A stretch of DNA of 64,000 nucleotides. Origin: Methanocella_A sp049676595 (lineage in GTDB: Archaea > Halobacteriota > Methanocellia > Methanocellales > Methanocellaceae). The position numbers and the translations under genes were made by a program. Shown one piece after another: positions 24,885 through 36,620 of this stretch (the stretch's first letter is position 1; each line of letters starts with the position of its first letter). The stretch lies in contig NZ_CP187259.1 of NCBI RefSeq assembly GCF_049676595.1, positions 496,001 to 560,000 of the forward strand, written 5' to 3'. A model generated the notes under the pieces. It saw only the letters and a program-made list of their open reading frames with translations, had not been told where the DNA came from and did not search any database.

Positions 24885-24929
24885 CGGAGCCATCACATAT
24901 TTGTATCTGGATGCCCTCTTTTACATTGA

Positions 24930-26006
24930 ATGGTCACGACATCGAAGCTGTTCTGCCCCAGGTGCGGTAAGGAGACGGAAGCGGAAGGCCTCTGTAACGC
25001 ATGTTTTGCAGATAAATATGTAGTATTCCAGGTGCCTCAGACGCTGGACGTAAAGCTCTGCGCCAAATGTCCCTCCTATAAGATCGGGGAGCTATGGATA
25101 GAGACCAACATCGACAATTACGAAGACCTCGCTAAGAAGGCGGCCGTCAAGACAGTCCGCACAGCCCTGTCGGTCAGCAAAGAGGTAGAGCAGCCCCAGA
25201 TCACCGTCGTCCCGGAATTCACCGGACCCTACATGCTGGTCATCCACGTGACCGTTACCGGCGCGATCGAGGGCAGGCCGGTCTCGACTTCGGCGGATAT
25301 CGAGGGTCGCGTGAGAAAAGAGACCTGCGACATCTGCTCCCGCATGGCTGGCGGCTACTACGAGGCGGTCATCCAGGTCCGGGCCGAGGGCAGGCTCCCG
25401 ACGAAGCCGGAAATCGACCGGTGCTTAAAAATTATAGAAAACGTGTTCGTCCGGTCTGCCAAGGCCGGAGACAGGCTCGCTTTCATCACCGACATCTTCC
25501 CGCTATCGGAGGGCGCGGACCTCTACGTGGGCTCCACTGCCTGCGCCAGGCAGGCGTCGCGCACGATCGTCGACGAGTTCGGCGGAGCGCTCATCGAGTC
25601 CCCCAAGCTGGTCGGCGCCGTTGGCGGTAAAGGGGTCTACCGTGTCACCTTTTCCGTGAGGCTGCCCGAGATCGTCGCAGGCGATATCGTCCGCATGAGA
25701 AACCAGATCGTGCTCGTGGAAAAGGTGGGCAAGCGCACTTCCGGCGTCGATCTTGCCACCGGCCAGAACACTTCCGGGCCGGAAGACCTGAAGCTGGAGA
25801 AGATCGCGAACCGCTCGGAAGCCACCCGTGTGGTGATCGTGTCCGAGGAGGGCGACTCAGTCCAGATCCTCGACCCGGAGACGTACCAGGCGGTCACCAT
25901 CCGGAGGCCGGTCTTCCTGAAGGCGGGGCCGGGTGAGGAAGTGCCGGTCATCAAGACCAGAGAGGGACTTTTCATACTGCCCGGAGGCGGCCGTGGGAAA
26001 GAATAA
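24930..26006 (+). CDS. NMD3-family protein (ribosome-associated zinc-ribbon protein)
   Basis: The 358-residue archaeal NMD3 begins with zinc-ribbon motifs CPRCGKETEAEGLCNACF and CAKCPSYK, and a further C-x2-C (CDIC). A central domain (about 80-250) and a C-terminal OB-like domain end in LPGGGRGKE. In eukaryotes NMD3 is the 60S export adaptor; archaeal forms are thought to take part in large-subunit maturation. The next gene starts inside the last 14 bases of this one, so the pair is co-translated and probably linked to ribosome/tRNA maturation. Confidence 0.88.
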   Translation: MVTTSKLFCPRCGKETEAEGLCNACFADKYVVFQVPQTLDVKLCAKCPSYKIGELWIETNIDNYEDLAKKAAVKTVRTALSVSKEVEQPQITVVPEFTGPYMLVIHVTVTGAIEGRPVSTSADIEGRVRKETCDICSRMAGGYYEAVIQVRAEGRLPTKPEIDRCLKIIENVFVRSAKAGDRLAFITDIFPLSEGADLYVGSTACARQASRTIVDEFGGALIESPKLVGAVGGKGVYRVTFSVRLPEIVAGDIVRMRNQIVLVEKVGKRTSGVDLATGQNTSGPEDLKLEKIANRSEATRVVIVSEEGDSVQILDPETYQAVTIRRPVFLKAGPGEEVPVIKTREGLFILPGGGRGKE

Positions 26007-26874
26007 CTCCAAGCTTTTTAATCCGCACCGGGGAAAGCCTATCCCCGCAAATCCTCTGAAGTCTGTTCTCAAAGATCTATCCCCCGAAGAAGAGGCGGCG
26101 CTGCCCAGAGGCTGGCAGCTGATCGGCGAAGTCCTGCTCGTCCACGTACCCGAAGTCCTCAGGCCCCGCAGGGCGGAACTGGGCGAAGCGCTGCTGCTGT
26201 TGTACCCGCGCTGCAAGACTGTGGTCGAGACAAAGCGGATCGCCGGGGAGTACCGGGAGCCCATTATCGACATTATTGCCGGCAACGGCACCGAGACCAT
26301 CCACAAGGAGAACTACGTTCTGTTCAAGCTCGACGTGGCCCGGATCATGTACAGCCAGGGCAACTTCTACGAGCGCAGGCGCATGGCCACCGTCGGCAAA
26401 GGTGAATACGTGGACGACGAATACGTCGTCGACATGTTCGCAGGCATCGGGTACTTCACCCTGCCCATGGCCGTCCACTCGAAGCCCCGGAGAATCGACG
26501 CCATAGAGCTCAACCCCGTATCGTACGGGTACTTATGCGAGAACGTCCGCCTCAACAAGGTCGAAGGCATCGTCCACCCGATCAACGGCGACTGCAGGGA
26601 AAAGGCGCCTGTCGGCGTCGCAGACCGGGTCCTCATGGGCTACGTGGGCACCACCCACGAATTCCTGCCCTGGGGCATCAGAGCACTAAGGTCCGGCGGC
26701 ATTCTCCACTACCACGAGACCGTGCCGGAGAAGATCATGTACGAGCGGCCGGGCCAGTACATCACCGCTGCCGCCGCAGACCAGGGCCGGAAGGCGGAAA
26801 TATTGGAGACCATCAAGATCAAGAAGTACTCGCCGGGCGTGTGGCACGTGGTGGTCGACGCCAGAATATCGTGA
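25993..26874 (+). CDS. Trm5/TYW2-family tRNA-G37 enzyme, probably TYW2-like aminocarboxypropyltransferase
   Basis: The start is taken as GTG 25993 with GGAGGCGGCC directly upstream, inside the NMD3 gene; ATG is not available at the correct N-terminus. The 293 residues follow the Trm5/TYW2 layout: a D1-like N-terminal region, a binding loop GNGTETIHKENYVLFKLDVARIMYSQGN, and the S-adenosylmethionine motif VVDMFAGIGYFTLPMA. The active-site segment reads RVLMGYVGTTHEFLP. Trm5 proteins normally have N-L-P at that place and TYW2 proteins have M-G, so this looks like TYW2 (Taw2), which adds the aminocarboxypropyl group in wyosine synthesis on tRNA-Phe G37. Confidence 0.82.
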   Translation: MGKNNSKLFNPHRGKPIPANPLKSVLKDLSPEEEAALPRGWQLIGEVLLVHVPEVLRPRRAELGEALLLLYPRCKTVVETKRIAGEYREPIIDIIAGNGTETIHKENYVLFKLDVARIMYSQGNFYERRRMATVGKGEYVDDEYVVDMFAGIGYFTLPMAVHSKPRRIDAIELNPVSYGYLCENVRLNKVEGIVHPINGDCREKAPVGVADRVLMGYVGTTHEFLPWGIRALRSGGILHYHETVPEKIMYERPGQYITAAAADQGRKAEILETIKIKKYSPGVWHVVVDARIS

Positions 26875-26969
26875 TTTGATATAGGCGTTTACTATATCCT
26901 CCGATTTCCGGTATTGTTCGATGTTCGCCATATAACTGTTAAATATCGTGACTCCGACGATCTACAGGT

Positions 26970-27182
26970 ATGCACGTAACTCTTGCCGAGTTTTACCTGT
27001 ACCTGACCTATCTACTGATCATTCTGGGCGTTGCCGCCTGCCTGTACGGCATCTTCGTACTCCCTGTCCTGATCGGGCTTCTGGCAGCGAACATCTTCTG
27101 TCTCATGCTCGTGCAGGCCATGGCCCGGGAAGACTGTCCGTCCGGCATCTCAGCAAAATTCCTGCGCCTTACCGGCTTTTAA
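26970..27182 (+). CDS. Small two-helix membrane protein, hypothetical
   Basis: The 70 residues contain two hydrophobic segments (about residues 7-30 and 33-52) and a short basic tail (SAKFLRLTGF). No family is recognised. The gene is intact, and its last 14 bases overlap the end of the convergent propeller gene at 27169-28308. A TATA-like word is not obvious, and expression is uncertain. It is listed because the hydrophobic pattern is too regular to be chance and the frame is undisturbed. Confidence 0.5.
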   Translation: MHVTLAEFYLYLTYLLIILGVAACLYGIFVLPVLIGLLAANIFCLMLVQAMAREDCPSGISAKFLRLTGF

Positions 27183-28308
27183 TGAAAATTACAGCAAGCA
27201 GTGAAAAGGTTGCTATCAGGAACTCGAACCCGGGAGCCGGCGCTGGTGTACCGGTCGGCGTTGACGTCGGAAGAGGCGTCGACGTGGGCGTCGGGGCTGG
27301 TGTCGGCGTGGCCACTCCGAAGCCCTCCAGGATTTCCAGAGAAGCAAGCTTTTTACTGCTTGCTTCGTACGTCCACAGAACACCCTCGCTGTCTGCCTCC
27401 AGCAGGGTCGGCACGGTGCCGTTACCGAGCTCTGCGGCGGAGAACCTGCCTTCATCGGGGTAGAACTTGAGCACCCGACCGTTGGCCGAGTCAGTCACCC
27501 AGACGCTGTCTCCGATAGTGACTACGTCTGAGAACACCGGCATTTTACCGTCTACCGGGGTCATGTTGTACTCGGCGAAGCTGAACAGGTCCGTGTCGAA
27601 CATGCCCAGCTTGTTCGGGCCCGACTCGATGAACCACAACCTACCCTTGCCATCTATGGAGAGGCAGGTAGGATACGCATCGGGAGTGGGGATATCGAAC
27701 TCAGGGTTGGTATCATATGCGCGGTAGTAGGTGCCGACCTTGTTCGCCCGGTTCTCGACAAACCACACGTTGCCCAGCCTGTCGATCTCGATGTCGTACA
27801 GGTAGGAGTCCATCTTGTAGACGAAGTGATCGGAGAACTCATCGGTTACCAGGTTCAGTTCGCCTACCTCTTCCTTGCACCCTATCCACAGCGTGTTGCC
27901 CTCCCTGATAACGCTGGAAGGCGCCATGGGGCCGGGAAAGCTGAAGGTGGAAGTATGGTTTGTGGACGGCGTGTATGCGCCCACCCGGTTGCCCTTCAGG
28001 TCCGCGAACCAGGCGTTGCCCTCGGCGTCGACGCTCATGCCCGCAAAGCCCGCGTTATCGAAGCCCTCAAGTACATAACGGCTGAAGCTCCCATTGTCCC
28101 GGGATAAGCGGTAGATCGCCGCAGGGCTGTCCTGGATCAGCCACACGTCGCCGCTGCTGTCGATCGCCATGGCCGAGGCGCCGGTGCTATCGGCCGGCAG
28201 CGGGTACTCGGTGACAGAATACGTCTGATCGGCGCAGGCTGCGGCAGAAAATAAGGTGGCGAGCACAGCCATGAGTATGATCAGTACGAGCAGGCGGCGT
28301 CCGGCCAT
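27169..28308 (-). CDS. Secreted beta-propeller (Vgb/streptogramin lyase-like repeats) with PGF-CTERM sorting signal
   Basis: The 379 residues are a signal peptide (LVLIILMAVLATLFSAAACA), six or so propeller repeats with G-N-V/A-W-F-x-D/E motifs (GNAWFADLKGNRVGAYTP, GNVWFVENRANKVGTY, GRLWFIESGPNKLGMF), then a Pro/Thr linker. The C-terminus APAPGFEFLIATFSLLAVIFIKSR-like carries P-G-F just before a hydrophobic helix and a basic end. This matches the PGF-CTERM motif that archaeosortase A processes. True virginiamycin lyase activity is unlikely in a surface-sorted protein. It is more plausibly a structural or binding propeller. Confidence 0.85.
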   Translation of the reverse strand: MAGRRLLVLIILMAVLATLFSAAACADQTYSVTEYPLPADSTGASAMAIDSSGDVWLIQDSPAAIYRLSRDNGSFSRYVLEGFDNAGFAGMSVDAEGNAWFADLKGNRVGAYTPSTNHTSTFSFPGPMAPSSVIREGNTLWIGCKEEVGELNLVTDEFSDHFVYKMDSYLYDIEIDRLGNVWFVENRANKVGTYYRAYDTNPEFDIPTPDAYPTCLSIDGKGRLWFIESGPNKLGMFDTDLFSFAEYNMTPVDGKMPVFSDVVTIGDSVWVTDSANGRVLKFYPDEGRFSAAELGNGTVPTLLEADSEGVLWTYEASSKKLASLEILEGFGVATPTPAPTPTSTPLPTSTPTGTPAPAPGFEFLIATFSLLAVIFIKSR

Positions 28309-28377
28309 AGAACAAAATCGAGCCGTCTTCTATATATAGATTATTTCGTAGCCCTCTGCAGTCGCGGGCCTTTCCGT

Positions 28378-28655
28378 AGCATAGGGCAGGAAAACTTCCG
28401 GGTCCGGGAGGTACCGGAGTTTTAAGAGGACTTTTCAAACTGGGAGGTCAGGGAGGTCAGGAGGTCCGAGAGGGAGGTATGTGAGGTACTAGGTGGAGGT
28501 CAGAGAGAATCTTAAAAATTATCCTCTCTGACCTTTCCACACTCCCTAACCTTCTCTCTGACCTCTGACCCTCCCTGACCTCCCAGCTTGAAAATCCTCC
28601 CTATCCTCCCGGAAACTCCCGAACCTCGAGGAGTTTTTCGGGCTTTGCCTGACAA
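28378..28655. repeat. Imperfect inverted repeat of GGGAGGTCAGG/CCTGACCTCCC words
   Basis: The left arm (about 28378-28510) holds repeated G-rich words (GGGAGGTCAGGGAGGTCAGG at about 28441-28460). The right arm (about 28511-28655) holds their complement (CCTCCCTGACCTCCC, about 28571-28585). The arms also match outside the core: AAAACTTCCGGGTCCGGGAGG on the left corresponds to CCTCCCGGAAACTCCCGAAC on the right. A related right-arm sequence occurs at 42720-42880. It lies between two same-strand genes (27169-28308 and 28666-29367). No coding frame is supported. Confidence 0.85.
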
Positions 28656-28665
28656 TTCCTTAGAG

Positions 28666-29367
28666 CTATTCCTGCAGCTTCTTAAAGCACAGGTACCAGT
28701 CTATGCACCGGTAGTCTTTCCCCGCGCCTTTGACCCGCTCTTTCGCGGTGCCGCAGGAGCCCGGGGGCGGAACGATGACCTCGTCGCCGGGCCGCCAGTC
28801 GGCGGGCGTGGCTATGTTGTGCTTGTCCGCCGTCTGCATGGCGATTAGCAGCCGCTTGATCTCGTCGAAGTTCCTCCCGTTGGAGAGCGGGTAATAAATC
28901 AGGGCTCTGATCTTGGACTCCGGGTCGATGTAGAACACGGCCCGGACCGCCTTGGTGTCGCTGGCCGCAGGCTGGAGCATGCCGTACTTCTTCGAGACCT
29001 CCATCTTGATGTCGGCGATCACCGGGAAGTTAACCTCAAGGTTCTTCATGCCCCTGAACTCTACTTTCTCCTTGATGTTCCGGAGCCAGGCGATGTGGCT
29101 GTACGTGCTGTCGATGGAGAGGCCGATCAGCTCGCAGTTCAGCTTTTTCAACTCCTCCTGCATGCTCGCGAAGGTGGCGAACTCGGTAGTGCAAACCGGT
29201 GTGAAGTCAGCGGGATGGCTGAAGAGGATTACCCATTTTCCCTTGTAGTCGTCGGGGAACTTTATGGGGCCCTGTGTGGTTTCGGCTGTGAACGCCGGCG
29301 CAGACTCGCCGATTGTCGGAATTCGGGCTGTCTCCTGGCAGCACCCGGATACATCGTGGTGACTCAT
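28666..29367 (-). CDS. Peroxiredoxin, Prx6 (1-Cys-type) family
   Basis: This 233-residue peroxiredoxin has the peroxidatic Cys59 in FTPVCTTEF and a long Prx6-type C-terminal arm (PPPGSCGTAKERVKGAGKDYRCIDWYLCFKK). The extra C-terminal cysteines may act as resolving residues, as in archaeal Prx6 enzymes. An N-terminal CC (residues 9-10) is unusual. It reduces hydrogen peroxide and organic peroxides in the cytoplasm. ATG 29367 follows GAGGCGTTACT, and a TATA box lies at 29401-29410. It is monocistronic and is followed by the GGGAGGTC-type inverted repeat. Confidence 0.93.
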   Translation of the reverse strand: MSHHDVSGCCQETARIPTIGESAPAFTAETTQGPIKFPDDYKGKWVILFSHPADFTPVCTTEFATFASMQEELKKLNCELIGLSIDSTYSHIAWLRNIKEKVEFRGMKNLEVNFPVIADIKMEVSKKYGMLQPAASDTKAVRAVFYIDPESKIRALIYYPLSNGRNFDEIKRLLIAMQTADKHNIATPADWRPGDEVIVPPPGSCGTAKERVKGAGKDYRCIDWYLCFKKLQE

Positions 29368-29400
29368 AGTAACGCCTCAAATAAAAATATAAATGCGATA

Positions 29401-29410
29401 TTTATATAAT
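29401..29410 (-). promoter_or_regulatory. TATA-box promoter of the Prx6 gene
   Basis: Minus-strand ATTATATAAA lies 34 bp before the start codon, implying a leader of about 10 nt. A second AT-rich stretch, ATTTATATTTTTATTT, lies between it and the start. Confidence 0.6.
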
Positions 29411-29463
29411 AGGTGGCCAATCGATCATCGGCTCCTCTCTAAAAAGGGCCTGCAATGATACTG

Positions 29464-29494
29464 ATAAAAAAAGCAGAAGCGGGAGCTGTCCCGC
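29464..29494 (-). terminator. Terminator of the PFK/aldolase operon
   Basis: On the minus strand the stem GCGGGACAGCTCCCGC (29494-29479) is followed by a T-run (about 29472-29465). It directly follows the stop codon of the phosphofructokinase gene. Confidence 0.7.
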
Positions 29495-29502
29495 GCTTGA
29501 TT

Positions 29503-30540
29503 TTAGTTAAAGAACGTCCTGGAAACCTTGTAGTAGCCTTCCGGAACTGTCTTCAGCTCTTTGACCGCTTCTTCGATGGGCACGGCCTCGATCTTCTCTC
29601 CTCTCAGAGAGGCCATCATCGCGAACTGGCCGGCCTTGACCATCTCGACGGCCTTGTAGCCCAGCCTGGTGCCGAGGACCCGGTCGTAGGCTAACGGAGA
29701 GCCGCCCCTCTGCGTATGGCCGAGCACGACTTCTCTAGTCTCTAAGCCGGTGCGCTTCTCGATCTCCTTGGCGAGCGCCTTGCCGACGCCGCCGAGCTTC
29801 ACGTGGCCGAAGGCGTCCGTTTCCTTGGATGCCGCCTCCACGTCGAAGTCGGAGAACAGCGCGCCCTCGGAAACTGCGACGATGCCGTACCTGTCGCCTC
29901 TGGCATACCTCTCCTTGAGGAGCTTGCAGCACTCGTCGAGATTGCCCTTGACTTCCGGGATGAAGATCCAGTGGGCGCTGGCCGACATGCCGGCATCGGT
30001 GGTCATCCACCCTGCATGCCTGCCCATGACTTCGCAGACGATGACTCTGTCGTGGCTCTTCGCGGTGGTGTGCAGCCTGTCCATTGCGTCGGATGCGATC
30101 TGCACCGCGGTCTGGTAGCCGAACGTATAATCCGTGGCGCCGAGGTCGTTGTCGATGGTCTTGGGCACGCCCACGCAGGCGAAGCCCATCTTGGTCAGCT
30201 TGTTAGCCACGCCGAGGGTATCCTCGCCGCCGACCGCCACTAAACAGTCGATGCCCATCTTCTTCGCGTTCTCGATGACCTTCTCCGCTCCGCCCTCGAC
30301 CTTGAACGGGTTGGTCCTCGAAGTCTTCAGGATGGTGCCGCCCAGCGGCAGGATGCCTTCGACGTCCTTCTTGGTGAGGGGCACCGCGTCGGCGTTGATC
30401 ATGCCCTTCCAGCCGTACTTCACGCCTGCTACTTCCCAGCCGTTGTCGATCGCCTTGAACACGACCGCCCTGATAACTGCATTCAGGCCGGGGCAGTCGC
30501 CACCGCCCGTGAGAATTCCGATCTTTTTGATATTTGCCAT
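29503..30540 (-). CDS. 6-phosphofructokinase, sequence of pyrophosphate-dependent type
   Basis: The 345-residue PFKA-superfamily enzyme has GILTGGGDCPGLNAVIR at the nucleotide-binding loop and catalytic Asp130 in PKTIDND. Two residues point to PPi rather than ATP as phosphoryl donor: GGEDT at 104-108 (ATP enzymes have GGDGS) and Lys127 in PKTIDND (ATP enzymes have Gly, PGTID). This is knowledge of the family applied to the visible residues. It catalyses fructose-6-phosphate to fructose-1,6-bisphosphate, reversibly if PPi is used. It lies 16 bp downstream of the aldolase gene and forms an operon with it. Bacterial-type PFK is not typical of methanogens, so transfer is likely. Confidence 0.93.
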   Translation of the reverse strand: MANIKKIGILTGGGDCPGLNAVIRAVVFKAIDNGWEVAGVKYGWKGMINADAVPLTKKDVEGILPLGGTILKTSRTNPFKVEGGAEKVIENAKKMGIDCLVAVGGEDTLGVANKLTKMGFACVGVPKTIDNDLGATDYTFGYQTAVQIASDAMDRLHTTAKSHDRVIVCEVMGRHAGWMTTDAGMSASAHWIFIPEVKGNLDECCKLLKERYARGDRYGIVAVSEGALFSDFDVEAASKETDAFGHVKLGGVGKALAKEIEKRTGLETREVVLGHTQRGGSPLAYDRVLGTRLGYKAVEMVKAGQFAMMASLRGEKIEAVPIEEAVKELKTVPEGYYKVSRTFFN

Positions 30541-30556
30541 GAAAATCACCCTGTGA

Positions 30557-31480
30557 TCAAGCTTTGCCTGAGCTGCCGAAGAGCCTCATCTTGCTCTTGG
30601 CCACTTCTTTCATCTCCTCTTCCGCCGGGCCGAAGAGCTTCCTCGGGTCGAACTCCTCGGGGTGCTCGGTGAGCACCTGGCGAAGTGCGGCGGTCATGGT
30701 GAGCCTGATATCGGTGTCGATGTTAATTTTAGCGACGCCGAGGCTGATGGCCTTCTGGATGGCGTCGTTAGGGACGCCTGCGGCGCCTGGAAGTTTCGCT
30801 CCATATTTAGCGGCCTTGTCCAGCACTTCCTTCGGGACGCCCGATGCTCCGTGAAGCACGATGGGGATGCCGACCAGCTTCTCGATCTTCTGGAGCCTCT
30901 CGAAGTCCAGGTTGGCCTCGCCCTTGAACTTGAAGGCGCCGTGCGAGGTGCCGATGGCGACGGCCAGCGCGTCCACGCCGGTCTGCTCGACGAAGATCTT
31001 CGCCTCTTCGGGGTTGGTGAAGATGGCGTCCTTCTCCGATACCGAGACGTGGCCCTCTACCCCGGCCAGCTTGCCCAGCTCTGCCTCGACGGAGACTCCT
31101 GCAGCGTGGGCAAACTCGACGATCTTCTTCGTCATCGCGATATTTTCCTGGAAAGGCAGCTTGGAGCCGTCGTACATGACCGAGGACCAGCCGTGCCTGA
31201 TGCACTGGACGCAGTCTTTGAATTCGGTACCGTGGTCTAAATGGAGAACTGTGGGTACCCCGGACTTGAGCGCAGTTATCCGGGCGATCTCGTAGATGTA
31301 TTCGATGCCCGCGTACTTGATCGCACTTGGAGATACTGCCAGGATTACCGGGGACTTTTCTTCTTTTGCGGCTCCGCCGATCGCCTTGGCGATCTCCATG
31401 TTGTTGATGTTAAAAGCGCCAACACCGTACTTGCCGGCCTTGGCCGTGTCCAGCACTTCCTTTAAAGTAGCAAATGTCAT
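30557..31480 (-). CDS. fba: Class II fructose-1,6-bisphosphate aldolase
   Basis: The 307-residue bacterial-type class II aldolase shows VPTVLHLDHGTEFKDC (the Asp and zinc-binding His), an Mn/Zn-binding EAELG segment, GTSHGAFKF with the second His, PIVLHGASGVP with the third, and KINIDTDIRL. It splits fructose-1,6-bisphosphate to dihydroxyacetone phosphate and glyceraldehyde-3-phosphate. Most methanogens use a bifunctional FBP aldolase/phosphatase instead, so a class II enzyme next to a PPi-type PFK suggests an imported glycolytic/gluconeogenic cassette. ATG 31480 has a ribosome-binding-like GGAGAA. A minus-strand TATA word, TCATATATATG, lies at 31518-31508. Confidence 0.95.
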   Translation of the reverse strand: MTFATLKEVLDTAKAGKYGVGAFNINNMEIAKAIGGAAKEEKSPVILAVSPSAIKYAGIEYIYEIARITALKSGVPTVLHLDHGTEFKDCVQCIRHGWSSVMYDGSKLPFQENIAMTKKIVEFAHAAGVSVEAELGKLAGVEGHVSVSEKDAIFTNPEEAKIFVEQTGVDALAVAIGTSHGAFKFKGEANLDFERLQKIEKLVGIPIVLHGASGVPKEVLDKAAKYGAKLPGAAGVPNDAIQKAISLGVAKINIDTDIRLTMTAALRQVLTEHPEEFDPRKLFGPAEEEMKEVAKSKMRLFGSSGKA

Positions 31481-32049
31481 GGGGTTATTCTCCGTGGATT
31501 GGTTGATACATATATATGAAAGTCGAATGTATTAATCGTTTTGAGGCCAGGCGACTGGTCTCCAGGCTACTATGGCAGTTTTTTTCAATATTAAGTTTAC
31601 TGCGCGGGCATTTAAAACCTGATCTAAGAATGTGGGGCTTAAATCTAAATTAGGTGTGAAATCGCCAGCTTAAATATCAATTCCCTACTTTATGCTACCG
31701 GGCGGTATACCTGCGGGCAACCAGTCTTCAATCCATCGCAGAGCATTGGCTTTGTCTGTAATCAGAGTCAACACTATCGCACTTATCGTCAATTGCAAGC
31801 AAATTATCGTATTTTTCAGTATGCGGAAGAAAATATGCGCCTTAATACCCTTCCGGTGCCTAAATTCAGTTGTACGTAACTGTCTGGCCCTGTATTACTG
31901 TCCAGCATCAGCTTAAATCGGCTTTATGCATGCCATTTCTTTAAATTTCGCCATTCAGCGGTTATATGCCTGAATCGGACCTGTTATTTCGCGCTGCGAA
32001 TCGCAAAATATATAACCAAAATGCTGATATCTACCACAGGTACACTACA
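31481..32049. other. Intergenic region between aldolase and carA
   Basis: It carries the minus-strand aldolase promoter at its left end and the carA promoter at its right. A 74-codon frame at 31692-31916 on the plus strand has no ribosome-binding site and an irregular composition, and is not believed. I see no repeat or hairpin here. The leftmost region is moderately AT-rich. Confidence 0.6.
32004..32016 (+). promoter_or_regulatory. TATA-box promoter of carAB
   Basis: CAAAATATATAAC is positioned so that transcription would begin around 32035-32040, about 10-15 nt before ATG 32050. This supports the downstream start rather than the longer open frame reaching back to 31966, which spans the promoter. 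Confidence 0.65.
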
Positions 32050-33115
32050 ATGAAGGCAGTATTAGGACTGGAAGATGGGACTTATGTGGTCGGTGATGGT
32101 TTCGGAAAAGAAGGCGTGACGTGCGGCGAATTGGTCTTCGCTACGCCAATCACGGGCTACGAGGAAGCGCTAACCGATCCTTCGTATAAAGGTCAGATAC
32201 TGCTGTTTACTTATCCGCTCATCGGCAATTACGGTGTTAATAACGCTAATTTTCAGTCTTCGGGCATCAAGGCCGAAGGCCTCGTCATCAGAGAGCGGTG
32301 CGATCATCCTTCTCACAACCTTTCTACCCGCAATCTCAGCCAGTTCCTCGACGACGAGAACTCCTCGGGCATCTCCGAAGTCGACACCCGCATGCTGACC
32401 ATCAGGACCAGGAAGGTCGGCACCATGCGCTCCGCCATGATCGTCGGCAGCGACGATGGCGAGAAAGCCTGCGAACTGGCCAGAAAGTGGCAGTTCCCCA
32501 AAGACATCATCAACCAGGTCACCTGCAAGCAGCCCTACGAAATCCGGGGCAAGGGGCCCAGGGTCGTGGTCATGGACTTCGGCGTCAAGCGGAAGATCGT
32601 CGACAACCTGGCCCGCAGAGGCGCCCACGTCATCGTAGTACCTGCCACCACTTCCTCTGAACAGATCATGAGCTACCAGCCCGACGCCATACTGCTTTCC
32701 AACGGCCCGGGCGACCCGCAGGACGCGACCAACGGCATAGCGGTCACGAAGAAGCTGGCGGGACAGCTCCCGATCTTCGGCATCTGCCTCGGCCACCAGA
32801 TCGCCTCGCTGGCGCTGGGAGCCAGCACCTACAAGCTCAAGTTCGGCCACAGGGGCGCCAACCAGCCGGTCATCGACGTCGAGACCGGCAAAGTCTACAT
32901 CACCAGCCAGAACCACGGCTACGCGGTGGACCCCGCGAGCATCGATGGCAAGGACATCAAAGTCACCCAGGTCAACGCCAACGACGGCACCGTCGAGGGG
33001 ATGAAGAACGACGCGCTCAAGGTCTGGAGCGTCCAGTACCACCCGGAGGCCAACCCGGGGCCGCACGATACGAACTGGTTCTTCGACTCACTGTTACAGA
33101 GGATCGGTGGTCACC

Positions 33116-33123
<8 letters not shown>
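32050..33123 (+). CDS. carA: Carbamoyl-phosphate synthase small subunit (glutaminase)
   Basis: The 357-residue subunit has an N-terminal CPSase_sm_chain domain (ALGLEDGTYVVGDGFG-type opening, PLIGNYGVN), and a class I amidotransferase domain with nucleophile Cys246 in GICLGHQ, plus QYHPEANPG near the C-terminus (the catalytic His). It releases ammonia from glutamine and passes it to CarB, for arginine and pyrimidine synthesis. ATG 32050 is preferred because the only longer start options overlap the TATA box. Its stop overlaps the carB start by 8 bp (ATGCCTAA). Confidence 0.96.
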
Positions 33124-36361
<3,238 letters not shown>

Positions 36362-36365
36362 ACAA

Positions 36366-36396
36366 GAGGGGCTAATAGCCCCTCGCATTCTTTTTT
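36366..36396 (+). terminator. Terminator of carAB
   Basis: GAGGGGC-TAATA-GCCCCTC (36366-36384) is a perfect hairpin four bases after the carB stop codon, followed by a T-run (36391-36396). The rest of the gap up to 36620 holds no clear feature. Confidence 0.8.
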
Positions 36397-36620
36397 CGTA
36401 CCTTAAACTGACCATCCGGTCCGTGCAGTCTCCGTCCGGCATCCCGCCAGGCGACTTGTGCCCTGGCAGGTATTCTTCGCCGTAAAGTCATCCGATATAA
36501 AAAATTTCCATGCGCTGCCGATCAATTAGAAAAAATCCGGCCCGAAAACGATAAAAGCTTTGTACTACCTATTATAATGTCTACATAGCGGCCATATATC
36601 CGGCCCAGGTAGTAACAATC

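Noticed and set aside
26970..27182. Rejecting the 70-residue membrane frame as chance
   Set aside because: Considered, but not adopted: its two regular hydrophobic helices led me to keep it as a low-confidence gene.
31692..31916. 74-codon frame in the aldolase-carA gap
   Set aside because: It has no ribosome-binding site, an irregular composition and many cysteines without pattern; it is probably chance.
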